From the NCBI GenBank assembly GCA_020443425.1, contig JAGRIE010000012.1:46285-110284 (forward strand): a stretch of 64,000 nucleotides of DNA, in the 5' to 3' direction. Below, piece by piece: positions 1 to 9,146 of the stretch. This stretch comes from Halioglobus sp. (GTDB lineage Bacteria; Pseudomonadota; Gammaproteobacteria; Pseudomonadales; Halieaceae). Both the position numbers and the translations under genes were made by a program. Numbering within the stretch: the stretch's first letter is position 1; each line of letters opens with the position of its first letter. Below the pieces are notes generated by a model. The model worked only from the letters and a program-made list of their open reading frames with translations, was not told where the DNA came from and made no database searches.

Positions 1-355
1 GCGGAATACACAGTAACAGCAGCAGTAGCAGTATGAAGGCGGGGATAATGATGATGAAGGCCGCGACCATCACCGCCACTGCCGGCATGCCGTACTTCCA
101 TACCGCACCGGGTGTCTCTCTCAGGGTGATGACACTTTCCAGCCCGGTCGAGGAAAACGACAGGAACGAGTAGCTGTTGGCCATGATCAACAGAATGATG
201 CTCGCGATGGTGAAGGACAGGACGCGGCCGTAGGCATCGGGCAGCCTGCGGGTCAGGAAATGGCCGCAGCGCGGGCAGAACGCGCTTTCACCGTCATTCA
301 GGCCGGCGACGCTGACCAGCTTGTCGCAGCTGTGACAGGCCATCTCCTCCTTCAT
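1..355 (-). CDS. PqiA-family (paraquat-inducible protein A) membrane protein, partial
   Basis: The reading frame runs off the left edge, so only the N-terminal ~118 residues are present. They begin MKEEMACHSCDKL and contain two CxxC pairs (CHSC and CPRC) forming a zinc-ribbon-like domain, followed by hydrophobic segments. That arrangement is typical of the PqiA family, inner-membrane partners of MCE/PqiB lipid-transport proteins. The start ATG directly abuts the stop of the upstream gene (TAAATG), so the two are probably co-transcribed. The family call is good; the substrate and PqiB partner lie outside the window. Confidence 0.75.
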   Translation of the reverse strand, partial: MKEEMACHSCDKLVSVAGLNDGESAFCPRCGHFLTRRLPDAYGRVLSFTIASIILLIMANSYSFLSFSSTGLESVITLRETPGAVWKYGMPAVAVMVAAFIIIIPAFILLLLLLLCIP

Positions 356-727
356 TTAGTGCGGCAGCCCCATGGTGGCGCTGTTGTCCGGGTTGTAGCC
401 CTGCTCCATTTCGGTGATGGTCTTGTTCAACTCCTCGGGCGATTCCGCGCGGATACGCGCCGCCTCAGCGGCCAGGGTGCTTTCCGACTCATCGTCAATG
501 CCGGGCCCGTGGACTTCCTGTGAATAGGTCTGGCCATTCGCATCCAGGCAGGGATCGAGGCCGTCGCCTTCCCCACACACCTCGACAAGGCCGTTCTCGA
601 CGGTTACGCGCTCCTCGACAATATTGGTGGAGGCGTCGGCATCGGGGTTGTCCTGGGCGAACGCGGCGCTCAGGGGCAGGCAAAAAAGCAGTGCCGCAGT
701 GCGGGCAATCTGGCTGGGTGTCATCAT
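356..727 (-). CDS. Hypothetical secreted protein
   Basis: This 123-residue protein has an N-terminal signal peptide (hydrophobic run AALLFCLPLSAAFA, predicted cut before QDNPDA). The mature part is acidic, with two cysteines (VEVC...DPC) and a helical, Glu-rich stretch near residues 85-110. I do not recognise the family. It lies immediately upstream of the PqiA-like gene with no intergenic space, so it may work with that envelope protein. The start ATG at 727 is followed by a second in-frame ATG; either could be used. Confidence 0.6.
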   Translation of the reverse strand: MMTPSQIARTAALLFCLPLSAAFAQDNPDADASTNIVEERVTVENGLVEVCGEGDGLDPCLDANGQTYSQEVHGPGIDDESESTLAAEAARIRAESPEELNKTITEMEQGYNPDNSATMGLPH

Positions 728-1039
728 AGGGCTACCTGGGTTCGTTTACTCGTTATCGGATAGTGGAAAAGAGTAGGTCTCCGGCTCTGGATGCAGGGGC
801 CTATCAAGCGTCCGCTCAGTATAGTGTGGATGATTTCCCGCGACCAGAGCCTATTCCCGCAACAGGGTGGCCCGCTGTGGCAGCGCGTACCGTTATGGCC
901 TGCATCCTCCGGTCGCCGCCGTGCCCCGGTCCGATGGCGTCCCGGCACTATGTCATCCGGCGTCGTTGTGCTGCATACTGGCCGACTGACGCTCTGGCAT
1001 GATCGGTCGTGCCGCCAGCCATTTTGAACCCGAGTTACA
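728..1039. other. Intergenic region between divergent genes
   Basis: These 312 bp separate the leftward secreted-protein gene from the rightward efflux operon. Promoters for both must lie here, but I see no convincing -35/-10 pair, repeat or RNA structure. Short open frames in the region lack any recognisable protein features. Confidence 0.4.
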
Positions 1040-2128
1040 ATGAGTGAATCCGGAACAGCCGCTGCAGCCTCCCGGGCAAAATTACAGTACGCGATAAAAA
1101 CCTCTCTCAGCCTGACGCTCGCCTATCTGTTACCGATGAGCCTGGGGTGGCCCCAGCCGCAGACAGCCGCTACCACGGTGATGTTGATCGCCGCCACCGG
1201 CATGGTATCCGAATCGCTGCAGAAGGGTGTACTGCGGGTGCTGGGTACCGTGCTGGGGGCCGTTCTGGGGCTGTCGCTGATCGCGCTCTTCCCCCAGGAG
1301 CGAATGGTGTATCTGCTGGCGGTCTCCGTGACCGTCGCCGTCGTTGTCTATCTCTACAACGCGTATCAGGGTGACAGTACCGTATTCATGCTCACCGCGG
1401 TGGTGACGCTGATGGTGTTCAACGGCGGCGATGCCGAGGGCGCCTTCCTGTATGGCGCGGATCGCGCCTTCATGACGGCGTTCGGGGTCGTCGTCTACAC
1501 TGCTGTGGCCAGCCTGCTGTGGCCTGTCAGGTCCGTGGACAATACCCGCACCCTGGCTCAGGGTATGGCGCAGCGTTATCAGGCCGCTTTCCGTCGACTG
1601 GTGCAGCGCGCGGATGGCGCGTCGCCGCCGCTGGACGAATTCCTCACGACGCTGCTGGCCGACAGCCAGGCGTTCCAGGCGCAGTTTGCCACCGTTAAAA
1701 ACCACGCCGATGGCGTCACGGACTACCTGCCTGAGTGGAACGCCGTCGTCAGGGCCTGTGAGGACATGGAGGCGCTGCTGCTGCCCGCGTTGAAACAGGT
1801 GTCGAGAAACGCCGTGGAGTGCGACGATTACATTCGCAACTACCAGCCGGCGCTGGATCATGTGGAGCGACTTTTTGGCGAAGTGGATGCCGCCTGGCGG
1901 GGCCAGCGCGGCACGCGGTCGACACAGGCCTGTGCGATCGACCTCAATACCGAGCAGTTGCGCGGGGCAAAACACCTGGAGGTCGCGGCGGTTGTCGCGC
2001 GCGCAGAACTGCTGGAAAAGCTCCAGCGCACACTGCTGGAACTGCTCGCGGCACTGGACAGCCTGCTGTTTGATCGGGGATCGTTCCGCGGCGGCCCCGG
2101 GCCCCGTGTGAAACCCACATTCAACTAG
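1040..2128 (+). CDS. FUSC-family transporter, N-terminal part (cut by in-frame TAG)
   Basis: This 362-residue stretch carries the first membrane block (about residues 20-165, several TM helices) and a cytoplasmic helical region, as in the N-terminal half of AaeB/YccS-type FUSC transporters. These are inner-membrane components of aromatic-acid or toxic-compound efflux. It ends at TAG 2126-2128. The same frame continues past the stop into the second FUSC membrane block, so this is one gene of about 708 codons interrupted by a single amber codon. It heads an operon with an outer membrane channel, DUF1656 and HlyD genes. The break could be a real nonsense mutation, read-through or a sequence error. 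Confidence 0.8.
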   Translation: MSESGTAAAASRAKLQYAIKTSLSLTLAYLLPMSLGWPQPQTAATTVMLIAATGMVSESLQKGVLRVLGTVLGAVLGLSLIALFPQERMVYLLAVSVTVAVVVYLYNAYQGDSTVFMLTAVVTLMVFNGGDAEGAFLYGADRAFMTAFGVVVYTAVASLLWPVRSVDNTRTLAQGMAQRYQAAFRRLVQRADGASPPLDEFLTTLLADSQAFQAQFATVKNHADGVTDYLPEWNAVVRACEDMEALLLPALKQVSRNAVECDDYIRNYQPALDHVERLFGEVDAAWRGQRGTRSTQACAIDLNTEQLRGAKHLEVAAVVARAELLEKLQRTLLELLAALDSLLFDRGSFRGGPGPRVKPTFN

Positions 2129-2155
2129 TTTGACCTGGAAAACCTGAAGACCGCA

Positions 2156-3166
2156 TTGCGCGCATTTGTCACTTTCTGGATCGCAACTGCGATCTGGATC
2201 TGTTTCAACCCCCCAGGCGGTTTCATGTTTGTAACACTGTGTACGATCCTGATTCCCCTGATGTCTTTTACGCCGGTGACGCCAAAACTGCTTTTTATGC
2301 TGCTGACCCTGGGGTTTCTGTTTGCGCTGCCGGCCTATGTCTTGCTGCTGCCGCAACTGACACACTGGCTGGAATTGGCCGCATTCCTGTTCGGTTATGC
2401 CTTCATCGGCTTTTATGTGTTCCAGGGGCCTGTCTCCATCTTTTTCCTGCTCGGGCTGTTTACCCTGGGGATACAGAACACCATGAGCTACCACGTGGAC
2501 GCCATACTGTTGAGCATCCTGATGTTCTACATGGTGTGTGCGACGCTGATCGTTGCGATGTATTTTCCGTTTTCGAGTCGACCCGCGCGCGTTTACGAAA
2601 GTCTGCGGCGCCGTTTTTTCAGGCTCTGTGCCCGCTGGTTGAAGCGCAGCGCCCGCCCGCAGCGCATGGCAAGCTGGGTGCCGCGCAACTTTCTGCTCGG
2701 CGGCGCCGCCCTGCTTGGCAAGATGGAGGCCTGGGGGCCGAGGGTAGATGCCACCGCATTTGCCGATGATGGCGCCAGGCAGGTCGCTGCGCTGAACAGT
2801 TGTTGCGAGCTGCTTTACGCGCAGCTACAGGTGCTGGCTGTGCGCTGTCGGGAATTCAGCGACAATGACCTTATCACCGCGGCAAAACGCAGGGGTGGTG
2901 TGAAAACCATCGCCCACCTGTGCGATAGTCTGGCCCGGTGCGGTCCGGTCGCGAGTGTGCCAGAGGGGCAGGGCCGTTTCACCGACATCGAGGAGCGACT
3001 CGATGAACTGCTGGGCGATGATTACCTGGACCGGTATGATCCACACGAACTGGCGCAATTTTACGTCTACCTGAACCTGCAGGCGTCAATATACCTGGCG
3101 CTGCTCGATTGCGCCGCCGCGCAGCAGGCGATTGACTGGCAACGCATGGGGGAAACACGATTCTAG
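2156..3166 (+). CDS. FUSC-family transporter, C-terminal part (downstream of in-frame TAG)
   Basis: This is the second half of the FUSC protein, with a membrane block over about residues 1-140 and a cytoplasmic tail. It is in the same frame as the part ending at 2128. The codons between (2129-2155: Phe-Asp-Leu-Glu-Asn-Leu-Lys-Thr-Ala) read as normal coding sequence leading into the first helix. The TTG at 2156 is only the first usable start after the stop and has no ribosome binding site, so independent translation is doubtful. Together the halves match the usual length of this family (about 650-720 residues). The next gene begins about 35 bp later. Confidence 0.75.
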   Translation: MRAFVTFWIATAIWICFNPPGGFMFVTLCTILIPLMSFTPVTPKLLFMLLTLGFLFALPAYVLLLPQLTHWLELAAFLFGYAFIGFYVFQGPVSIFFLLGLFTLGIQNTMSYHVDAILLSILMFYMVCATLIVAMYFPFSSRPARVYESLRRRFFRLCARWLKRSARPQRMASWVPRNFLLGGAALLGKMEAWGPRVDATAFADDGARQVAALNSCCELLYAQLQVLAVRCREFSDNDLITAAKRRGGVKTIAHLCDSLARCGPVASVPEGQGRFTDIEERLDELLGDDYLDRYDPHELAQFYVYLNLQASIYLALLDCAAAQQAIDWQRMGETRF

Positions 3167-3201
3167 TATTACCTGGTTTGACGGGCTCGAAAGTGGCCGC
3201 C

Positions 3202-4770
3202 ATGCGTGGGTTATGCGTGTCGGTGCTGCTCGCACTGGTGGCCGGATGTACCGCGGTGGGGCCCGACTACGAGCCGGGAGCGCATCCGGGGCTGCCGTCC
3301 GCGTGGAGTGAGGACGCAGCCGCAGAGGCGTCGAGCCAGGTGGATGCCTGGTGGCAGCTGTTCAACGACCCGGTTTTAAGCCAGCTTGTCGAGCGCGGTG
3401 CGCGGCAGAACCTGGGCGTAGAGGCAGCGGGTCTGCGTATCGTGCAGGCGCGGGCCGCCCTGGGTATCAGTGATGCGCTGCTGTTCCCGCAGCAACAGCA
3501 GCTCGACGGCAATGTCAGCGCCCTTTACCGCAATGAAGACTGGTTCAAGTCTGCCGGTTCCAGCCTGGATGTCGGTTGGGAAATGGATGTCTGGGGTAAG
3601 TATGCCCGCGGCATTGAGTCCAGTGAGGCCAGTCTCTACGCCTCTATCGCCTCCTACCATGATGTGCTGGTGTCAGTCAGCGCCGAGATCGCGCGCAATT
3701 ACATCAACTACCGTACCGCCGAGGAGCGCATGTACCTGTCGCGGCAGAATATCGCGATCCAGCAGCGCGTTGTGGAAATGACCCAGGTCCAGTTTGATGC
3801 CGGCAATGTGTCGGAGCTGGATGTGCAGCAGGCGAAAGCCCAGCTGTTTGCCACACAATCGACGCTGCCCTCACTGAATATTGCCAGGTTGCAGGCGCGC
3901 AATGCGATCGCTGTCCTGCTCGGCACCATCCCCCAGCAGATAGAGCCATTGCTCACTGCAGCTGCCGGGCGCGCTGTGCCCGACTTTGAGAAGCGCCTGG
4001 GTGATGTCCGCCGACCGGGCAATGCCGCAGCGCATTATAGCCAGTACTCAGTGATACCGGTGGCGCCAGAGCTGTCAAACACAGTGGATGCCAGTGTTGT
4101 GATGCGACGACCCGATCTGCAGGTGGCAGAGCTGCAGGCTCGTGCCCAGAGTGCCCGTATCGGCCTGGCTGAGGCGGACCTGTACCCGCAGTTCTTCCTG
4201 TTCGGTTCCGTCGGTGTCAGCCAAACGGTGCGCTCCAGCAACAGTTTTGACCTCTCTGATTCGGTCACCGCGACCATCGGGCCGGGGTTCAGCTGGAACA
4301 TTTTCCAGTACGACCGCATCCGCAATCGCGTGCGAATCGAGGATGCCCTGTTCCAGGAAAGCCTGACCAATTACAACCAGCGTGTGCTGGGGGCGGTCCA
4401 GGAGGTGTCCAATGCGCTCGAGGGCTACCATAACAATGTACAAAAGAGCCAGTTTGACTTCGGTGCGGTGGAAGCGGCGATACGTGCATTCAATATCTCG
4501 TTCAACCAGTACAATAACGGCTTGGTGAGTTACCAGCGTTTGCTGAGCACGGTCGAGACTATGACACTGCGCGAGGATGCGTATGCGCAGACCCGGGGCA
4601 GCATTGCCAACCAGGTTGTCGCGCTGTACAAGGCCATGGGGGGCGGCTGGGAGTCTTTCCGCAACCAGCCGGTGGTGAACCCCGAGACGGTGAAGCAGAT
4701 GGAGTCGCGCACGAACTGGGGCGACTACCTGCAGCCGCAGACACTCAGCGGGGAGGATCGCAGTGAATAG
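3202..4770 (+). CDS. Outer membrane efflux lipoprotein, OprM/NodT family
   Basis: This is a TolC-like outer membrane factor that would give the FUSC/HlyD pump an exit duct. From the chosen ATG at 3202 it has a lipoprotein signal with lipobox LVAGC (Cys16) followed by TAVGPDYEP, the classic start of RND/NodT-type channels. Two repeated OEP domains with long coiled-coil helices cover the rest of its 522 residues. An in-frame TTG at 3178 would add eight polar residues ahead of the signal and is less likely. The 3' end overlaps the DUF1656 gene by 8 bp, which supports an operon. Confidence 0.88.
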   Translation: MRGLCVSVLLALVAGCTAVGPDYEPGAHPGLPSAWSEDAAAEASSQVDAWWQLFNDPVLSQLVERGARQNLGVEAAGLRIVQARAALGISDALLFPQQQQLDGNVSALYRNEDWFKSAGSSLDVGWEMDVWGKYARGIESSEASLYASIASYHDVLVSVSAEIARNYINYRTAEERMYLSRQNIAIQQRVVEMTQVQFDAGNVSELDVQQAKAQLFATQSTLPSLNIARLQARNAIAVLLGTIPQQIEPLLTAAAGRAVPDFEKRLGDVRRPGNAAAHYSQYSVIPVAPELSNTVDASVVMRRPDLQVAELQARAQSARIGLAEADLYPQFFLFGSVGVSQTVRSSNSFDLSDSVTATIGPGFSWNIFQYDRIRNRVRIEDALFQESLTNYNQRVLGAVQEVSNALEGYHNNVQKSQFDFGAVEAAIRAFNISFNQYNNGLVSYQRLLSTVETMTLREDAYAQTRGSIANQVVALYKAMGGGWESFRNQPVVNPETVKQMESRTNWGDYLQPQTLSGEDRSE

Positions 4771-4975
4771 TGTCCCGCACGAGTTGGCGCTAGGTGATGT
4801 GTATCTGTCACCCATGCTGCCGGTGTTCTCACTGGCGCTGCTGGGGGCATGGATAAGTACGATAGTTTTGAACAAATTGCGCCTGAGCCGCTATATCATG
4901 TTCCCTTCGACCACTTTTTTGACGCTGATGCTGTTGTATATGTTGCTGATGAATACCTACTGGATCCGGATATAA
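4763..4975 (+). CDS. DUF1656 small membrane protein (AaeX-like)
   Basis: This 70-residue protein has two predicted TM helices, LPVFSLALLGAWISTIVL and FLTLMLLYMLLMNTYW. Size, motif order and position between efflux genes match DUF1656/AaeX proteins, which accompany AaeA/AaeB-type pumps; their exact role is unknown. It starts at GTG 4763 inside the end of the channel gene, so translation is probably coupled. The HlyD gene follows after 13 bp. Confidence 0.85.
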   Translation: MNSVPHELALGDVYLSPMLPVFSLALLGAWISTIVLNKLRLSRYIMFPSTTFLTLMLLYMLLMNTYWIRI

Positions 4976-4988
4976 AGAGGCGCAATCG

Positions 4989-5867
4989 TTGCAGTTAATC
5001 AAAAAAATCGGCCTGGGCACCATTAACCTGGTGGTGATAGCACTGGTGGGCTGGTATGCCTACCACGCTGTCGATGAATACTTGCATAATCCGTGGACGA
5101 GAGACGGGCAGGTGCGTGGCCATGTCATCCAGATCGCACCACGGGTCTCCGGTATGGTGACGCGTATTGCTGTCATCGACAACCAGTACGTGCGTCGCGG
5201 CGACCTGCTGTTTGAAATCGACAGGGAGCCGTTTGAAATCGCCATCTCGCAGGCCGAGGCGAACCTGGAGCGTGCCCGCATCAGTTCCCGTGCCGCGCGC
5301 ATCGAGTACGATCGGTTACAGGACATTTTCAAGAGGGACCCGGGGGCAGTGTCGCAGAAAGACCTCAATCGCCGCGAAGCCAATTACCAGGAATCGCTTA
5401 GCCAGATCGATGTGGTTACCGAGACCCTGCGCGGTGCCCGGCTCAACCTCGACTACACAAAAATCCATGCGCCGGTAGACGGTTACGTCTCCAATGTGGA
5501 CTTCCAGATCGGCACCCAGGCGGTCGCCAACAGCCCCATACTGGCGCTGGTAGACAGCAACAGCTTCTGGGTGTTCGGTTATTTTCGCGAGAGCCAGATA
5601 GGCAAGTTCAAGATAGGTGACCCGGCGCGGGTAACGTTGATGGCTTATCCGGACACCCCCCTGCAGGGTCGCGTTGAGTCGCTGGGCTGGGGTATAGCGC
5701 CTTCAGACGGCAATACCGGCTTTAACCTGTTGCCCAGCATCAAGCCGGTATTCCAGTGGATACGGCTGGCACAGCGTATCCCCGTGCGCATAAAACTGGA
5801 GCAGGTTCCCGAGAATGTGGAACTGCGCTTTGGTTTGACTGCTTCAGTTATGGTGATGGCGCAGTAG
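4989..5867 (+). CDS. HlyD-family periplasmic adaptor of FUSC efflux pump (AaeA/EmrA-like)
   Basis: This 292-residue membrane fusion protein has an N-terminal anchor (about residues 8-24), then the biotinyl-lipoyl motif region around RVSGMVTRI. An alpha-hairpin (about residues 85-145), a second lipoyl half (YTKIHAPVDGYVSNV) and a beta-barrel follow. It would link the FUSC inner-membrane component to the OprM-like channel. It starts at TTG 4989, with AGAGG 10-14 bp upstream. It is the last recognisable gene of the efflux operon; the pump may not work if the amber codon in the FUSC gene is real. Confidence 0.87.
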   Translation: MQLIKKIGLGTINLVVIALVGWYAYHAVDEYLHNPWTRDGQVRGHVIQIAPRVSGMVTRIAVIDNQYVRRGDLLFEIDREPFEIAISQAEANLERARISSRAARIEYDRLQDIFKRDPGAVSQKDLNRREANYQESLSQIDVVTETLRGARLNLDYTKIHAPVDGYVSNVDFQIGTQAVANSPILALVDSNSFWVFGYFRESQIGKFKIGDPARVTLMAYPDTPLQGRVESLGWGIAPSDGNTGFNLLPSIKPVFQWIRLAQRIPVRIKLEQVPENVELRFGLTASVMVMAQ

Positions 5868-5894
5868 CGCTGATCAGGACCACTAGAGGACGAA

Positions 5895-6557
5895 ATGTTG
5901 GACACTGTCGATTCGCACAATAATTTCTACTATTTCACCGCGAGCCTGGTGATATTGCTACTGTCGTCAGCCTTTGTCAGTTCCACTCCGGACGGCGAGG
6001 GCCACCTACTGTTGCAGGTAGTGATGTTCGTCACTGAACTGGTCGCCTATTTCAGCCTGAATCTCTCCAGGCAGTGGCGGTTCTTTGTGGGCGTGATGCT
6101 GGTTCTGTTGATGATGAGCAATGTGGTGCGTGAATTCACGGATTGGACGGCCGAGCCATTGATAGGCCTGAGCGTCAGCTTGATATTCTACTGTGGCATG
6201 GCCTATGCCGCCGCGCAGCAGGTGCTGTTCTCCGGGCACATTGAGTCCAACACCATTGTCGGCACGATAGCCGTCTATCTGCTGCTGGGTCTTATCTGGA
6301 CGGTACTGTACCTGATCGCACTGGAAATCTGGCCCGAGGGTATCCATGGGATAGAGCATCAGGACTGGCACGACAATTTTGGTGTCACCACCTATTTCAG
6401 CTACGTTACATTGTCGACGGTAGGCTACGGCGATATCTCGCCAGCGATTCCGGTCACCCGGACCCTGGCTTATCTGGAGGCTATCGTCGGTACCTTCTAT
6501 ATGGCGGTGGTTGTAGCCAGTATGATTGGACGGGTCAGCAAGCGCGCGAGGAAGTAG
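5895..6557 (+). CDS. Two-pore-domain-type K+ channel-like protein (Ion_trans_2)
   Basis: This 220-residue membrane protein has about four N-terminal TM helices followed by a pore module. The selectivity filter TVGYGD lies at residues 175-180, with the pore helix TTYFSYVTLS just before it and a final TM helix after it. This is the canonical K+ filter, so K+ selectivity is well supported. There is no cytosolic RCK or cyclic-nucleotide domain, so the gating signal is unknown. The gene is followed within a few bases by the AI-2E-family gene and may share a transcript with it. Confidence 0.85.
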   Translation: MLDTVDSHNNFYYFTASLVILLLSSAFVSSTPDGEGHLLLQVVMFVTELVAYFSLNLSRQWRFFVGVMLVLLMMSNVVREFTDWTAEPLIGLSVSLIFYCGMAYAAAQQVLFSGHIESNTIVGTIAVYLLLGLIWTVLYLIALEIWPEGIHGIEHQDWHDNFGVTTYFSYVTLSTVGYGDISPAIPVTRTLAYLEAIVGTFYMAVVVASMIGRVSKRARK

Positions 6558-6584
6558 AGCATGAACGAAAACAAGGAGAGCAAT

Positions 6585-7664
6585 ATGGATAGCAAGAATT
6601 CTGGTGCGGGGTACGACCCGATATTCGTGCGCAATATGATTGAGTCATTCCTGCGCATCGGGCTGGTGTTGATGCTGCTGACGCTGGCCTACGATATTGT
6701 CAAGCCGTTCACGACGCCTATCCTGTGGGGCGCGATTATCGCGATGGCGGCGTTTCCCCTGGTGAAATGGCTGGAGCCCAAAGTGGGTGGCCGGCGCGGC
6801 CTGGCCTCCACCCTGGTTACGCTGTTTTTCATCGTCGCGCTGGTGGCGCCCACCTGGTCGGTGATGGATGCCACAGTGGGTGCGCTGAAGGAGGCCAGTG
6901 TGGCGCTGGAGGAGGGCCGTTACAAAGTGCCGCCTCCGTCTGCCAAGGTACAGGATTGGCCGCTGATCGGAGAGCGCTTGTACAGTGTCTGGAGCAACGC
7001 CAGCAATGACCTTGAGAAATTTGCGGCGGACAATTCCTCACAGCTGAAAGAGGTGGCCACCGGTGTCGTCAAGCGCATCGGCAGCAGCCTGGTCGGGGTG
7101 CTGATGCTGGTGGCGGCACTGATTATCGCCGGCGGCTTCATGACCTTTGCCGAAAGCTGTGGTTCAGCCGCGCACCGGTTTTTTGTGCGCGTGGGCGGGC
7201 TCAGTCCGGGCGGGGAATGGGCGCCGCTGACAGTGGCAACGGTGCGCAGTGTGCTGCAGGGCGTGGTCGGTGTTGCGGTGATCCAGACCATCATTATTGC
7301 CATCGGCCTGTTTGTGATGGGCGTACCGGCGGCGGCGTTGCTGACGGTCATCATCCTGTTCCTGGCCATAGCCCAGGTGCCGACGCTGATTGTGCTCGCA
7401 CCCATTATGATCTATGTCTTCTCGACGGCGGACACCACCTCGGCGGTGATTTTCACTGTGTACCAACTGGTGGCGGGCGCCAGTGACAATATTCTCAAGC
7501 CGATGCTGATGGGGCGGGGACTGGATATCCCGATGCCGGTGATACTGGTCGGGGCAATCGGCGGCATGATCATGTCCGGCATAGTCGGGTTGTTCGCCGG
7601 TGCAGTGATCCTGTCCATATTCTACAAGCTGCTGATGCTGTGGTTGGAGCAGCAGCCGCATTGA
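6585..7664 (+). CDS. AI-2E family transporter (YdiK/TqsA-like)
   Basis: This protein of about 359 residues has roughly eight TM helices and a central soluble region (about residues 85-175), the AI-2E/UPF0118 arrangement. Family members include quorum-signal exporters and Na+/H+ antiporters, so the substrate cannot be read from sequence. Two starts are possible. ATG 6561 follows an AGGA, and ATG 6585 has AAGGAG at 6573-6578 with six bases of spacing. I prefer 6585. It is downstream of the K+-channel-like gene. Confidence 0.82.
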   Translation: MDSKNSGAGYDPIFVRNMIESFLRIGLVLMLLTLAYDIVKPFTTPILWGAIIAMAAFPLVKWLEPKVGGRRGLASTLVTLFFIVALVAPTWSVMDATVGALKEASVALEEGRYKVPPPSAKVQDWPLIGERLYSVWSNASNDLEKFAADNSSQLKEVATGVVKRIGSSLVGVLMLVAALIIAGGFMTFAESCGSAAHRFFVRVGGLSPGGEWAPLTVATVRSVLQGVVGVAVIQTIIIAIGLFVMGVPAAALLTVIILFLAIAQVPTLIVLAPIMIYVFSTADTTSAVIFTVYQLVAGASDNILKPMLMGRGLDIPMPVILVGAIGGMIMSGIVGLFAGAVILSIFYKLLMLWLEQQPH

Positions 7665-7680
7665 GACCGCGGCGCTGTGC

Positions 7681-8058
7681 ATGGAATACCTGATTATTGC
7701 AGTAGTGTCCGTCTGGGCGGTCGAGGTGTTCCTGCGGCTTCCAGTGCGGCGGGCGGTCGATGATCTCTGGCGCGTGTCGAAGAAGGCGATGCACACGGTT
7801 GCATCCCCGCATATTTCCGATCACTGGAAGGAAAAGGTGATGCTGGCCTATGCGGGAAAGTCGCTCGGCAATACACTGAAGCTGGCGGCCTGGATGCTGG
7901 TGTTTATTGCGCTGGCGCTGCTCCCTGCACTGGTTATCGACTATTTCAGGCTGACCGGCGAGCCTGTGCTCGCGCTGCTTTCATCCCCGCCGGGCTTGAT
8001 CGCCTCGACAGTTTGCGCCATCGCTTACGCCTGGCTCAGGGGGCGTTTTGCTAGGTAG
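7681..8058 (+). CDS. Hypothetical membrane protein
   Basis: This 125-residue protein has three predicted membrane segments: near the N-terminus (YLIIAVVSVWAVEVFL), at about residues 65-85 and near the C-terminus. Between the first two is a charged, helical loop. I do not recognise the family. It overlaps the following sulfotransferase gene by 11 bp, so the two are probably translationally coupled and the protein may hold or support the enzyme at the membrane. Confidence 0.6.
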   Translation: MEYLIIAVVSVWAVEVFLRLPVRRAVDDLWRVSKKAMHTVASPHISDHWKEKVMLAYAGKSLGNTLKLAAWMLVFIALALLPALVIDYFRLTGEPVLALLSSPPGLIASTVCAIAYAWLRGRFAR

Positions 8059-9088
8059 GGAATACTCGCGTTTTGACAGACTGCTGCATGAACTGGCGCT
8101 GGGTTCGTCCGCGGTGGCAGAGATGTCATTCGACATCGAGCAAATGCTGTGTAAACCCGATGTCGAAGGCATGGAAGGTGCGCCGGTGTTCGTCGCCGGC
8201 CTCGCGAGGGCCGGAACGACAATCCTGTTGCGCAGCCTGTACCAGAGCGGGGTATTCCGTTCGCTGACCTACCGCGATATGCCGTTTGTATTGATGCCAA
8301 CCACCTGGCGCAGGCTGTCCGCAAAATTCCGGCAGGATATGCCGGCGACAGAGAGAGCCCATGGCGACTCCATAACCGTTGATTACGACAGCCCGGAGGC
8401 CTTCGAGGAGGTGTTCTGGCGTGTTTTTTATGGCAGGGACTATATTTTTGACGACCACCTGGCCCCGCATCGCCTCAACCCGGCGGCCCGCGAGCAGTTC
8501 AGGCGCTATGTCGCCTCTGTGGTTGGCAGTGTGCAAGGTGATGGCGGTGCCCGCTACCTGTCAAAGAACAATAATAATCTACTGCGTTTGAGCGGGTTGC
8601 AGCAGGCATTCCCGGATGCCACTGTGATTGTCCCGTTCCGGGAGCCGTTACAGCACGCGCTGTCGCTGTGGCGCCAGCACAGGAATTTTTCTGCGATTCA
8701 CACGGCTGATGCGTTTGCGCTGAAATACATGAACTGGCTCGGGCACTACGAGTTTGGCCTGAACCACAAGCCGTTCAGGTTAGCCGGGCAAACCCTGCCG
8801 GCGGCCAGTCCGGACGCCGTTGAGTATTGGCTCGCGCAGTGGATTCATGCGTATAATCACGCCCTTGACTGCGACCAGGGCGGCACCGTTTTCCTGTCGT
8901 ATGAAGACCTCTGTGATGATCCCGACGGAGTGCTCGCCAGGCTGATGACCTTGCTGGACGCGCCATACAGGGAATCGATAGGCAGCCGCATCGCGCCGCT
9001 TGCGGGTCACGCGGCAGAGGCTGTGGATGAGCCAGTGCTGGTCGCCGCCCGACAGACTTACCAGCGGTTGCTGGCCGCCAAATTCTGA
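8048..9088 (+). CDS. Sulfotransferase family protein (PAPS-dependent)
   Basis: This 346-residue enzyme would move a sulfuryl group from PAPS to an unidentified acceptor in the cytoplasm. The 5'-phosphosulfate loop VFVAGLARAGTT (about residues 48-58) and the later 3'-phosphate region with IVPFREPLQHALSL identify the fold. The start is TTG 8048, inside the previous gene; no other early start keeps the region before the P-loop. An arylsulfotransferase-like gene and a small membrane protein follow, suggesting a sulfation module. The acceptor cannot be predicted. Confidence 0.82.
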   Translation: MLGREYSRFDRLLHELALGSSAVAEMSFDIEQMLCKPDVEGMEGAPVFVAGLARAGTTILLRSLYQSGVFRSLTYRDMPFVLMPTTWRRLSAKFRQDMPATERAHGDSITVDYDSPEAFEEVFWRVFYGRDYIFDDHLAPHRLNPAAREQFRRYVASVVGSVQGDGGARYLSKNNNNLLRLSGLQQAFPDATVIVPFREPLQHALSLWRQHRNFSAIHTADAFALKYMNWLGHYEFGLNHKPFRLAGQTLPAASPDAVEYWLAQWIHAYNHALDCDQGGTVFLSYEDLCDDPDGVLARLMTLLDAPYRESIGSRIAPLAGHAAEAVDEPVLVAARQTYQRLLAAKF

Positions 9089-9146
9089 CGCAGTTGCATC
9101 AGCCCCGCGGTAGGCAAACCAACCCTGATATAGCGATAGTGTGTTT

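Noticed and set aside
1130-2494. Long open frame (454 codons) on the minus strand opposite the FUSC gene
   Set aside because: It has no recognisable protein features and is opposite a well-supported membrane protein. GC-rich codon use produces such mirrors.
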